Shown here in pieces: positions 34,364 to 46,000 of a stretch of 64,000 nt of DNA. The first letter of the stretch is position 1. Every line of letters begins with the position of its first letter. The stretch is taken from assembly GCF_037975245.1 (NCBI RefSeq), contig NC_092578.1:12754321-12818320 (forward strand), written 5' to 3'. A program made the position numbers and the translations under genes. Below the pieces are notes generated by a model, which was given only the letters and a program-made list of their open reading frames with translations, did no database searches and was not told where the DNA came from. This DNA is from Apostichopus japonicus. Its lineage: Eukaryota > Echinodermata > Holothuroidea > Aspidochirotida > Stichopodidae.

Positions 34364-34475
34364 TCCTCTTAGGCTGCCCGAATTTTTCAGGACTTTTGCC
34401 CGAATTTCATGTCCTCTGGAAATTTTGGGGGGCAGTCTGCCCCCTGCCCCCCCCCCCCCGCCTCGTACTCCTATG
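34069..34475. mobile_element. hAT-like MITE (8-bp TSD CACAGTGT)
   Basis: Termini CATAGGCGTACGGGACC and the complement of CCTCGTACTCCTATG, with exact CACAGTGT duplications at 34061-34068 and 34476-34483. It contains the hairpin subrepeat (34137-34240), a TA microsatellite (34280-34359) and a C-tract by the right end. Confidence 0.85.
34280..34359. repeat. (TA)n microsatellite
   Basis: About 40 uninterrupted TA units inside the MITE at 34069-34475. Confidence 0.95.
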
Positions 34476-34627
34476 CACAGTGTTGTAGCAAATTCTCATA
34501 CCGGACAGTAGGTAGTTTCGGAAACTGAGTGGTTCTTAAGAAAGCTTTGTTTGAGATTCACAAAAAATACCCCGTATTGTGTTTTGATAACTTCAGGAAC
34601 AAAATAAAGTTTGATATGCCATGGACC

Positions 34628-35453
34628 GTGATAAGCCACTGCTCTCAGTCTAGCTCTGGTCGTATTCCTATGGCACGTTTACTTATTTTTTGTTTTTGGA
34701 ATGACCCTTTATACAGTTGGGGTTCACTAGTTAAATTGACTGGACCTTTTAGTTTAGTACACAGCCCATCAGACTAGTTCCTCGGTTGCAATACAAAACT
34801 CAATGGGAAAAAATAAGATTATATGGTTTCAAATAACATGTTTATAATTTATTACAAATTTGTTAAGGACAAATGGTGTTTAATACCATCCAATGGTGCT
34901 CTGTTGCTTATATGAAGTTTAACGAACTTATTCTGGTTGACCTCAAAAACAACGGGACAATGGTTAACATTAACTTTAAGAACTGCAGTGAAGAGCCGAC
35001 GTCACCATCAAGTTAGCCTAAACGAATACTCCAGAAATTAAGTATATTTAACGATACATATCTTGAAAAATACTGCAATAGCTACAAAAACATTATTAGA
35101 CCCAAAGTTGTCTGTTTTATTTGTATTAACATATCAAGACGAAAATTCTTCCTTATTAATTATTTAGGTGAATTATCAAGTTACAGCAAAATCTATCTGT
35201 AGATCATTCTCCCATGATTGAATACCTGGGATAATTTTTAAGAAAAGCCACCCAGGAAAGAACCTGGGCACGAAACACCAAACACCCGAAAGACTGATCC
35301 GCTCTCAATCCCAGTCCCCTTGCATCGAGACTGTGACTGTGATCATCGTCGGGTGTGTTCTACCATTCCCCTCGAAAGGGAACATATACTACACATGATC
35401 TCCGGGGATGTCTTCAACTCTTCGGTCGATCTGTTGTACACGTCTCAGAATAA
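34628..35453 (+). repeat. Second repeat block, copy 2, left part
   Basis: Matches 6003-6610, with about 220 bp of extra sequence near 34915-35140. It ends at TACACGTCTC, where homology jumps to 37668. Confidence 0.7.
35236..35400 (-). pseudogene. U2 snRNA-like repeat, copy 3
   Basis: Minus-strand body shared with 6396-6562 and 26713-26898, including GATCATGTGTAGTAT and a terminal hairpin GCCCAGGTTCTTTCCTGGG. Like copy 1 it lacks the U2 5' leader. Confidence 0.5.
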
Positions 35454-36136
35454 AACTAGTTTGATCTCGGAAGAAGCTTATCCGATTCCTTGTTCTTTAT
35501 TTTATTTGCTTTACAAGTCAATGGACTATATTCGGATGATCAATGAGCAGATGAAGAAAACTGCCATTAGTTGAATACCAAGTAGTCCCCGTTATGTCCA
35601 ACATGTAACACACAAATGTACTTTATCGATACTCATTGACGAACCACATCTTCCTTATTTGAAACAAGTTTATAACAATAGAGAGAGATTAATGCCATTC
35701 AAGTGGTGTATTTGCTTTCATATTACTGAATCCTGTACGACAAGATGTCTACTCTATGCGAGCAGTCCACAATTCACAGTGAACGTTTAGCGTTAACACG
35801 TATCAAGCATTCAATCGATGACTATATAACGACGAAAAGACATTAAGCACATGGACAGTAATATCCTCTTTCTTGAGGTACGTATGTGAGGCTCATTTGC
35901 ACCCATTGTTATCATTGGCTGAAAAATTAACTTTGCTAGCATTTTGTTTTCGCAATCTGGAAAATCAAACCCGACCTCTTAGAGGATTCTTAAGGTCCCA
36001 GAAAAAAATTCACAGCGTAATGGTATTCTCTCGGTAGGACCACGGATGATTATATAAGAAAACCCCTTTCATGGGTTCCACATGAGAAAAATAGAAGACT
36101 ATAAATTTAATACGTTGACAATTCGTTCCTTGTTAG

Positions 36137-36765
36137 CAAGGGCGGCGGAAGCACTTTTAATCTGGGGGGGGGGGGGGGCACAGACATCAAAGGGCACTTT
36201 GCAGAAATTCGATTGGACTGATGCAGCCTTATATTAAGTACCCTTTATAAATCTTATTTTATTATCTTATTTGCGTATACACATCACTCCATCTACGCCC
36301 CCCCCAAGGAAAAATGCATATACTAGCACTGTAATGTCCAATGTGCAAATTGGGAAACAAGGAACAAGTTTTCTGTTGAGACAAAATGAGGTGAAATCAT
36401 GCTAGTTGCTAATATAGGAATCTTACGAATTAGAGTTTATTTCTTGTTAATATCTTAACCATTTTTTTTCCATTCGATATAGCTTTGAGTTTGACCCACA
36501 TGCGTAGCCAGAATTTGCAAAGTTGTATGCACGACTATCTAAGCGGAGCGCCACCATCGGTTGACGCGGAGCGTACAAGAAAATTTTTGGTTTTGCAAAC
36601 CCATCAGATGGCCGGAAACGGCCCTTCCCGATCATTCTGCTTCCCTGGCCTCTTGCTAACTTGAGACACCTTAATTTTTATGTAGAAAAAGGGCACATTT
36701 TTAACCTGAGGAAAAGTGGGGGGGGGGGCACGTGCCACCTGTGCCCCCCGGTTCCGCCGCCCTTG
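36137..36765. mobile_element. hAT-like MITE, copy B (8-bp TSD CTTGTTAG)
   Basis: Termini CAAGGGCGGCGGAAGC and GGTTCCGCCGCCCTTG with exact CTTGTTAG duplications at 36129-36136 and 36766-36773. It is 629 bp long and co-linear with copy A at 2838-3499. Confidence 0.88.
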
Positions 36766-36773
36766 CTTGTTAG

Positions 36774-37667
36774 TGGATAGATCCAGCTATGTTTTTGTAT
36801 TAAGTTTGTTTGGTAATAGTAACGCAAACCCGGTCACGATGTGGTTCTAAGCGGTACCATTATCTGGCAACAGCACTAAAAGCCAATGGCGTGCGCAAGG
36901 AGGGAGGGCAGGAATACCCCTCCTTCACAAGATCCTTCCCATCTGGCTGTTTCCATAAACTTTCAGCCTCCTTTACCTAATTCGCCACTGCTATAGGTAT
37001 CTGTTAATGCTTGTATACAATATAATTCTCTAATAATATCTTTACATGCCCTTCTTAGGGGAGTCTTAGTTAAGGTAGCAGATCGAGATGAACGACAGTT
37101 CTTTTACAGACAAAGGTGATAGCTTGACTTGAACAAATAGAATAGAACAAATAGAATTATTATTTATTTGCAGTACCTATTTTCCATTATAAAGTTGGTC
37201 TTCCCAAAGTTATGTGGATCGAAAATGTTGAATTTCTGAGCATGTACCTAATAAGTGATGTTTTCAATGTTTTCAGTGTCAAGTATGTAAATTCAGCTTG
37301 AAAATGGAAAAAAAAGGAAAAATAAAAAGAGAAAAAAATGAAGAATAGCCATGTTTGCACCTCCTGGCAACACTTTGTCATTCATGACCTGACAAATGAC
37401 ACTAATGACACTAATTCCAATCCTGATATCTCCCAAATATTTCGATTTATTTCTTGAATTTGTTACGTTTCAACAGACTATTTTAATCTCAAAATATCAA
37501 CTTTCTTAAAAAAAACTCGGGATAATGATATAATAAGTTGGTACTCAATAAACTAGGAGAGTGTATACCAGGGTAACGAAAGGTCCAAATAAACTGTTAA
37601 ATGATTTCGACCTTATATAGAAAGTTTTAAGGAAAAAGCCAAAACTTCCACGGACTTTGGTATTCCT
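36774..37667. other. No gene recognised
   Basis: AT-rich spacer between the MITE and the resumed repeat block. Confidence 0.45.
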
Positions 37668-38480
37668 ACTCCTATATGAGTCTTTATCAATCCGCCTGAC
37701 CCTTACCGAAATCCCAGATCTGGCTTAATATCTGGTTTCATCTGGCCTTTTGATCAAGCCTTTATCTGCCCATATAAAGCCAGATATAACTGGATAAGTC
37801 AATCCAGATATGCAGATGAAGTTTTATCTGGTCATATAAAGCCAGATAAACCTGGATATGAAGTCAAGGATATTTCACCTCCTTTTGAAATGCCTGCTAA
37901 CCTCTTTTCTGTATTATTTGCTTAAGAAGTCAAAATCGATCCTGTCTGATGAGGATCTTGAAGAGTTAGACCAACTATACGGAGAAGGGTAAAGCAACTG
38001 GAGAGGGAAAACATGAATCTGCAGGCACAAATTGGTGAGTGGCATTTCTTGTAGTCATGTACTTGCTATCTGAGCCATGGGTTTTACTGTAACGTTAGTG
38101 TTTTCCAACGTTTTGGAACCATTAGCCATTATTCCCCAAAATTTGGTTTCATTATGTCCCAAGGGTAATTAATTCTCAGCTTGGGCACCACTTACATTTT
38201 GTAACAAATCCAACTTCCACTAGTGGGATTAAATGATTTTTATTTGTTCAGTTTTATACTCATCTCTGCACTCAGTTATAAATTTATAATCTTTGTTGAG
38301 TATCACTCAAGAAAGAATTGTGCAGTTTCCACTTAACAGCAGCTTTCCAGTGAGAGCAGTCTATTCTCTTTTCAGCTGCACCGGCCTACAATAACCACAG
38401 CGGTGAATGAACTGACATATTTAGAAATGTTTGTGTCAGCATTTTTGCAATACAATAAAAAGTTTCGTACTACAATGAGT
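37668..38480 (+). repeat. Second repeat block, copy 2, right part
   Basis: Matches 6611-7880 but with only two units of the 65-bp hairpin array. Beyond 38480 it continues into sequence not present near the first copy. Confidence 0.7.
37925..38034 (+). pseudogene. Exon-like coiled-coil segment, copy 2
   Basis: Counterpart of 7254-7423. The donor (ATTG before GTGAGT) is kept but the acceptor has decayed (CTTAAG for the CTTTGCAG of copy 1). Frames read LSDEDLEELDQLYGEG then stop, and RRRVKQLERENMNLQAQI to the donor. It lies about 1 kb upstream of the BEN-like exon. Confidence 0.35.
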
Positions 38481-39037
38481 TTACATACAGTTTTCTTCAA
38501 ATAGACATCTAGGAAACGCTGAAACAATTAAAAAAAGTTGTCCGTATAGATGACAAATGTTGAGGCTTCCCAACACCACAATTCATCAGATGAAATGCCA
38601 CGGGAAGTTCAGGAAATGGAGTCAACTTAGTCGTTTGACCACCTTCAGTAGAAACCCTCGGATGTTGGTGTAAGTTTTGTTGTGAACCTCTCTGTTTTTA
38701 TGCTTAGATGATACCACAAAAAAACTCGATTCCCTCTCTTGTCAAATGAATTGAGATAATATTAATTTTTCTTATTTAAACCAAGGTAGATAAAAGGTGG
38801 AACAAATCAAACCAACATGGAAGTTTGGATTTCTTGTAGAAGAAATCTGTCCAATGATGATTTTGTTTTGGTCATTTTGTGCAGGTATGTGTAAGATGCT
38901 TTGTCTTGTCATCGCAAGTCAAATTGAAATGTTATCTGAATATCCTTGTTGTTTTATAGGTTTCCATGCAGTCACTGCACCTGTTTCTGTAGTTTTCATA
39001 TGTCTGAACTGGTCTTTTACCTTCACCCTTTTCCTAG

Positions 39038-39279
39038 GTTGTTGAGTTTAAAGAAAGGATATGGGGGTTACCTGTCAAGGACAGAAAAACTGGGAGCCAG
39101 TACGGCAAAATCCGATACAACAATGGTCCGTAATATGATGTGTAGGCGGGTTTTTACACGAGAAGCGCTTATACAATGCAGCGTCAAGGGAAACGTTGCC
39201 AGGGGTAAAGGTGCCAGTAGTTAAGGAGGAGATGAGAGAAAACCACCCTTACACCCCAGAGGAGTGAATGCCATCATTG
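39038..39279 (+). pseudogene. Broken BEN-domain-like exon
   Basis: Acceptor (CACCCTTTTCCTAG) and donor (ATTG before GTAAGT) bound 242 bases. The main frame reads KKGYGGYLSRTEKLGAS, MVRNMMCRRVFTREALIQCS and KGNVARGKG before a stop. Two further frames give EEMRENHPYTPEE and GVNAII up to the donor. The order (aromatic beta start, R.LL..VF..E.L..CS..G, then P....V.AII) fits a BEN domain, a DNA-binding fold of chromatin and transposon proteins. At least two frame changes make this copy non-functional. Family assignment is from pattern recognition. Confidence 0.45.
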
Positions 39280-39396
39280 GTAAGTTTTGAATTCATTTCC
39301 ATATTCCGTCTACTTAGAATTGTAGGGATATGACTGACGAAGCAAAACGCAAAGTCCACCAGTGGTTTCTTATGAAGTGATGATCACAAACTGATT

Positions 39397-39667
39397 ATGT
39401 ATGTATGTATGTATGTATGTATGTATGTATGTATGTATGTATGTATGTATGTATGTATGTATGTATGTATGTATGTATGTATGTATGTATGTATGTATGT
39501 ATGTATGTATGTATGTATGTATGTATGTGTGTATGTATGTATGTATGTATGTATGTATGTATGTATGTATGTATGTATGTATGTATGTATGTATGTATGT
39601 ATGTATGTATGTATGTATGTATGTATGTATGTATGTATGTATGTATGTATGTATGTATGTATGTATG

Positions 39668-39727
<60 letters not shown>

Positions 39728-39996
39728 TGTGTGTGTGTGTATGTATGTATGTATGTATGTATGTATGTATGTATGTATGTATGTATGTATGTATGTATGT
39801 ATGTATGTATGTATGTATGTATGTATGTATGTATGTATGTATGTATGTATGTATGTATGTATGTATGTATGTATGTATGTATGTATGTATGTATGTATGT
39901 ATGTATGTATGTATGTATGTATGTATGTATGTATGTATGTATGTATGTATGTGTGTATGTATGTATGTATGTATGCGTGCGTGTGTGTGTGTGTGT
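39397..39996. repeat. 600-bp (ATGT)n microsatellite with GCGT core
   Basis: About 140 ATGT units, interrupted at 39667-39730 by a homogeneous block of GCGT units and isolated GTGT variants. Every frame on both strands is open, so all ORFs here are artefacts. The block of C-containing units in the middle suggests conversion or separate expansion of a variant. Confidence 0.97.
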
Positions 39997-40004
39997 ATGA
40001 GACA

Positions 40005-40330
40005 CTTTCTTGTAAACACGATATCTCAACAATTGAAGCTTGTATGTAACTCATACTCTTCATATGGGTAACCCATATTAGGAAAAAGACTACTTTTGTT
40101 TTTGGTGGAGGTCAAAGGTCATTTGAGGTCACCAGAGGTCAAACTAAAAAACCTCTTAAACTGCTTGTAAACACAATATCTTGTAGGAAGGGGTAACTTG
40201 GAAGGATTTCATACTTAGTATGTAGATGGCCCATATTGTGTAGGAGATCCCTATTATATTGGACGCGGGTCAACAGTCATGTGAGGTCAGCAGATCTGAG
40301 GTGAAAGTCTGAAAATCTTGTGAGAAATTA
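40005..40330 (+). repeat. Dispersed repeat with nuclear-receptor-like half sites
   Basis: Contains GTAAACACGATATCTCAACA, GGAGGTCAAAGGTCATTTGA and GGTCACCAGAGGTCAAA, then a second diverged unit. AGGTCAAAGGTCA is a DR1, and AGGTCACCAGAGGTCA a DR4 arrangement. Confidence 0.7.
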
Positions 40331-42345
40331 CTCTAAAAGTGAAATTGCGTTAATGTACAAACAAAGCACGTAGATTGCCTTTGGTGAGAACAAAATCGCT
40401 GTGGAATTTCATGCGTGTCAAATTTCCTTTGAGGTCAAGAGAAGTAGTTTTCAGAAAACCCAATCTACGGTACCCAACATCGACCATACTGTCATCACAT
40501 ACATGTTTCTGCATTACGATCATGATGCACAAGCCTATATCATTTCGTCGTCCGGATCAGGCATCCGTACAAAACTGTCGCAACGAAACCGGTGTACGAG
40601 CTGCATTTCGCGTAAGTTGCTGAGTTCCTGTAGGTTCTCTCTGGCCAGTAACTTTGTAGTAAGCAATAAGATTTTGATATGTACTTGGTATGTCGATGAT
40701 CCATATCAATTAAATAACCCTATTGTTTTGGTGAAGGTCAATACAGCCCAAACTGTGAATAACTTACAAACATGGTATATCCAAATCTCTAGTTGAAATC
40801 AAAGCCCTAACAAAATTTCTCCTATGTGCAAGGAATCACTAAATCTTTGACTTTCTGGTTTCTTATTTGTTCATTACTAGGCTGCTCATTGCCCTTTTGT
40901 AAATGATGTTCTTATCCTTTAAGAAAAGTGAATAATAAAGAAAAATACCACAGCAGCACGGCTAATAAATGAGCAGTGATGTAAGATGTTTGAATAGCTA
41001 ACCACCGGACCAAAGTTCAGCAGGCTGATTCGAAATATACCAATAACAGATGAGAACAATTTGCGGAAGGAAGGAGTGCTTCTAAATAAACCTTCACATG
41101 ATCAGCTATACACAATAATGCACATGTTTTGTAGCATATATAGTCCAATACACCTGTTTTCTCAAAGGTATTCCGTAAGAGTGGGGGGGGGGTCTTTAAA
41201 GGGGGTGGGGGTCCGATCTTCTAATTGTATGGCTTAGTGGGTCACTAGTTCCCAAACATATTCGAGACGGATGCTCATACCATTTCTGGTTTAGAAGGTT
41301 AAAGGTTAAAGTGCTAAACTGGCCATATTTTCAAACTGAGGCTAAAAATCGAAAGAAACTTGCAGAACTAATAGTTTCTATGGAAAACTTCCCCACCTTC
41401 CAAACGAGTGTGATAACGTCACAGAATCACAGGAGAATGACATGTCCAAAATATTAAAGTCTTAAGAAAGTCAAAATCTTGGTTGGAACTAAAATTTATA
41501 TGTGCGGCATTCAGTGGAAAGGATTTCGACTTCGAAAAGAATTTTCGAAACAATTATGGCGTTAACCCACACCCTATAGGTTTACCATTAGGATTAGCCT
41601 GATTAATTATGGTGTCTAAATGAAGAGGTCTATAGGAAGCTGAACCTCCGAATGCATATTATGGCAGACCGATGCTTTCACGTGATATCCATGTATAAGC
41701 TCATTGGAAGTTGCTCTCCATGTGAGGGCGCTTCATAAGAATACTTTCTAAGGCAAACCCCACAGCACTGGAAAGATCTGTGAACTTGAAACTTATAATT
41801 ACCTTGAAAGCTAATTGGAAAGGTACGTTTTGTAAATTAAATCCCGATTTTCCCGTCTTTTAACTCCAAGGGGATGTGACGTATTCGTGTACGTCGATAA
41901 GTCGGAAATGCAACATGCAATGGCATAATAATTTGTGGCGTATATACAGCATGACATTTTCTCTTACTTCTTAAGTTTCACATCTTTTCTTATACTTGAA
42001 TAAAAGGCGGCATGTTAAAAAGACATACAAAAATTTAAAAAATATCATAAAAAAATTACCAGAGGTCGGAGGCAATCGATATGACATTGCAAAACTGAGC
42101 TTTGTCTTTATTATTTAAATATAGAATTTCAAGCCAGTCGGGCAAAGTTTACATTGGCGCAAAATACCGCTCCACAATATAACGTCATAAAAATCGATAA
42201 AAATACTGTTTGTGATAGAATTGGACTCGCTGGGTCCATTGATGCAATGATCAGGACGATCAAATGCATTATTGTAGGGATTGAGAGGAGAATGAAAGGG
42301 TAGATAATTATGATATCACTCCGAGTCTATACAGCTAGGGGAGGC
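40331..42345. other. No gene recognised
   Basis: The 131-codon frame near 40401 lacks splice or initiation support. A G-tract lies near 41187. Nothing else is supported. Confidence 0.45.
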
Positions 42346-43028
42346 CAGTGGCGTATCCAGAGGGAGCCAGGTTTTTTTTCTTCTTCAAATTTGCTTTGTG
42401 CTACAGTCTTGCCCCCCCCCCAAATGAGATCCAGTGATGTATTCAAAATTATACTTTTTTTTAACATTTCTTCGAGTTCTGATCACAAGTATACCTCAGG
42501 GCTCATGTTCATACTTCATGTAAGGTCAGAACTTGGTAATCAGACCGAAATATTATACATTTTGGGCCTTCATCATACCCACATACGGAGACCGTTGATC
42601 AATATCGTCCTACAGAATAAGCGCCAATAATTTGGCCAGTTGTATAACCGTTACAAACTAACGCTAGCAACCCATGTTTATTTTCAGCGACCAATGATGC
42701 CACTTGTGGAGAATATTCACTGCAGGTATAGGTCCTATAGGCCTAGTGAAACTTGTTTCTGTGGGAATCTGGGCATGTTGTAAATTAGAGTAGCAAATTT
42801 ATTCACTGTATCCTTTTCATATTGTGCGGAATTATGCAGAAACCACGACGACTGTCTCCGCAATAGAGGTAAATTAAGTGAAAGTGTGTCATGTTCCACT
42901 GTACCATTAGATGTGTATTTGTGCAGACGAGGTGCCCGTTAATACATATATTTCTTGGTAATTCCTACCATCAACCCCTCTTAAGAAAAATCTTGCCCCC
43001 TAACAATTGAATGTTGGCTACGCCACAG
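42346..43028. mobile_element. hAT-like element (near-exact 8-bp TSD)
   Basis: Left terminus CAGTGGCGTATCC and right terminus GGCTACGCCACAG form an imperfect inverted pair. The flanks GGGGAGGC (42338-42345) and TGGGAGGC (43029-43036) match at seven of eight bases. No transposase ORF remains. Confidence 0.6.
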
Positions 43029-46000
43029 TGGGAGGCCACGTTGACTTAGAACTTATGTTGTTGGTACAAGACCACAGATGGGACTCACTATTGTTTATAG
43101 TCTTGCCCGATTTAAAATGTCCCGTGATTAAAATGGCATGCAAATGTGGCCAAGGAACAAATAAATATTAGTAGAGGGCGCTCTTGTTAGCTTACATTTA
43201 GAGCTAATTTATATGTTCTACTTACATTCAGAGCCATGTATACCTTTTTGTTTACATTAATGTAAGATACATAACCTGTCATATTTCAAAGCTATAAGCC
43301 TTAAAGTGTTGAGATTCTTCATCCTGGGGGGGGGGGTTATTGATCCCCCACCCCCCCTTGGCAGTAGTATACTGCATGATGTTGGTGCGAAGAAGAGTTT
43401 TGCCTGACCATTGCCTTTTCCAAACTTAAATGATCGGGCTGTTGTTAGCATTATTGGAGTGCTGTTGTAGGTGCAACTTTCCGAGTTTTCCCTACGAAAA
43501 CACTTGGGTATGGGGGAGGGGGCAAAGTGGAAATGTTATAAATAAATCAGCCTCCCTAGAGAGTCATGTTTTTTGTGGTAACATTAAACATGGACCCTCA
43601 CACTTGCAAAGTCATTCACATCCAGTGTGAGGGTATGACAGATAGGTGGGGGGGGGGGGCAGGGGAGACACACCCAAAATGTTCTGCTCAGTATCCCTAG
43701 CGGAGACACACCCAAAATGTTCTGCTCAGTATGTGCTGTAGACATGCTGACGGAGTTAGTGTGAAGGCTGGTTGCATGTGAGATAGTTGTCACAACATCA
43801 AATGATGTAGCATCACAGGCAATTGGGTTCATCTAATAATTTTAAATTATTTTATGCTAGAGAGCACCTTGACAAGATTTCAGTCCCTTCCGTAATAATA
43901 AAAATGTCAAGAATGTGGATTTTTATCCATCTGTCAATAATAGTTAATGAAATAAACAACCAAATACCATTATCAATTGAGACTTGAGTTTATTGAAATC
44001 ACCAAGTAATCATAAAGTATTGCCTTTATTCACCACAAATATGCTTTGATATCACTTGAATAACAAAACAAATCACTGCTTTTTTCCAGCAACTAGATCG
44101 TAAGTAGAAATAAGCAAGCACAAAGCACACATACTAATTTACATATGAAACACAACCAGCTATGGTATTTCCAAGATACATTTGGCATAGCAAGGTACTG
44201 TCAACCAGAATGAAAACATTTCATGGTTCCTGCTGCTGCTCATTGATTAACAGGGAACACTCCAAGTATGTAATGATGAAGCAAGATCAATAATTGCCTT
44301 ACAAAGCCACACCTCCTCATAAATACACACGTTATCAATTGTAACACACATCACCATGTGTAAGCTACCTATCAATAACACACTCACTTTTGATGGGACT
44401 GTGACTTATGGTTGTCTACTGTAGGTTTAACCCTGTGACCTCATTAATATTCATGATATGAGCACCAAAATCAATATTTTTATCAACAAATTATGGACCA
44501 CCCACCCACCCACCAAATATAGCATTGATCAATCATAGCCCTTGTTGAGTTATCGTGCATAAAAACTTAAGTGTCACACACATACACATATACACACACC
44601 CACACCGACCTGATTACAAAGGTTCCTTTGCTTTCAGCAAGGAACCAAAACTACAAAATGCCGTACACAAAATGCACATAAATTTAAGTTAACTGTTGTT
44701 TTTGATCCAGGCACAATGCAACATGATATTTCTTGTTAATTAAACAAAGAGGTAATTGCATACTACCTTGACAGCAAGGAAATGTTAATTGACTGAAAAG
44801 ACTGACTGAAACCACAGAATGCTTAACATACAATGGGTGGGTTCATTTACTGCAATGTTCAGAAAATAACATAATATGAACCCTGCTGAAGGATAACTAT
44901 TTCATGCCACAAAAAAATACCTTTTCACAGTGAAAAGAACCTTTTTAGACTAAATAGATCTGTCAATAAAGGAACAGAACATATATCACCTGTGATTTGC
45001 AAAGGGCATATTTCTATAGCATTTTAATGTTGAGAATTGTTATTTATTTTAACATCGCTTACTAATTATTAGTCACTAGTATAAAATTCTTCTTGATTAA
45101 CTGTATGATTTGGTGGCAGAAATATGATAATTATGATAGTAACTTGAGCAAATATACCTACAAATCTTTTCTGCCACACCCCCTTTTTTTATCATCACTG
45201 AACAACCATTCTAATTGTTATTCTGCTTGCATACAGTGCTTTCTCAATTCACTTGAATTGTGATCAATCATAGTTATTTGGATCATTTGCTTGATCTTAT
45301 GAAGTTTTACAGTACCTAAATGAGTAAACATCTAAGAATGTCTGCAAAGGTAAAATACTAACTGTATCCAGGGACAGTATTTAACTTATCACAATATGAG
45401 GTTCAACTGCATTATACCATACTGCAGCTTTAAACAACTATATACATACACATAAACCTGCAAAACCAAGAAATATGCCTCCTCCCAACCCATTGCCTTT
45501 TCAGGTATGCACAGTATGCCTTCATTATTAGCAATCATGGCTGGTGAAAGACATAAAAATTGATAAAACTAGTAGAACATATAATTTTCAGTTATGTCCA
45601 GCCAAATCAGTCTCTATGTGATTACTGTCATGTCTTTCTGCTACTACTGCACTCATGAACCTTTCTCTATGAGGCTTCTTATGCCCTTCAGCATGTCTCT
45701 TGACATAAATAGAATAAAAAGATAAAAAGTTTCAACACAATATGCATGAAAATATGAGTGTGATGTCTGGTATTTTGTGTAGAGTATTTGCCAGTTTTGC
45801 CCACTTTTGGCAAAAGTTTTGCAAACTGCCATAGGTGAAATTATTGAATTCCTTCTCATTCAATGTCTGAAAATTTTGCCAACAGATGATTGAACGAACA
45901 CCGGCTCAGTGACTAAACTGAGAGGATGAACATTTCTAGTTGCCAGAGGAATGCTTTTGGTTGCAATTGTGACATTGCAGAGGAAAATTGTATCCAACTT

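Larger units (their letters stand above)
35454..37667. other. 2.2-kb insertion splitting block copy 2
   Basis: This segment is absent from the corresponding point in 6003-7880 (near 6610). It contains the MITE at 36137-36765 but no recognisable gene. Its termini show no clear inverted repeats, so the mechanism is unknown. Confidence 0.5.

Noticed and set aside
39370-40071. Six overlapping ORFs of 199-224 codons
   Set aside because: Pure translations of the ATGT/GCGT microsatellite, open in every frame.
40401-40796. 131-codon plus-strand ORF
   Set aside because: Overlaps another frame, lacks splice or initiation signals and has no recognisable motif.
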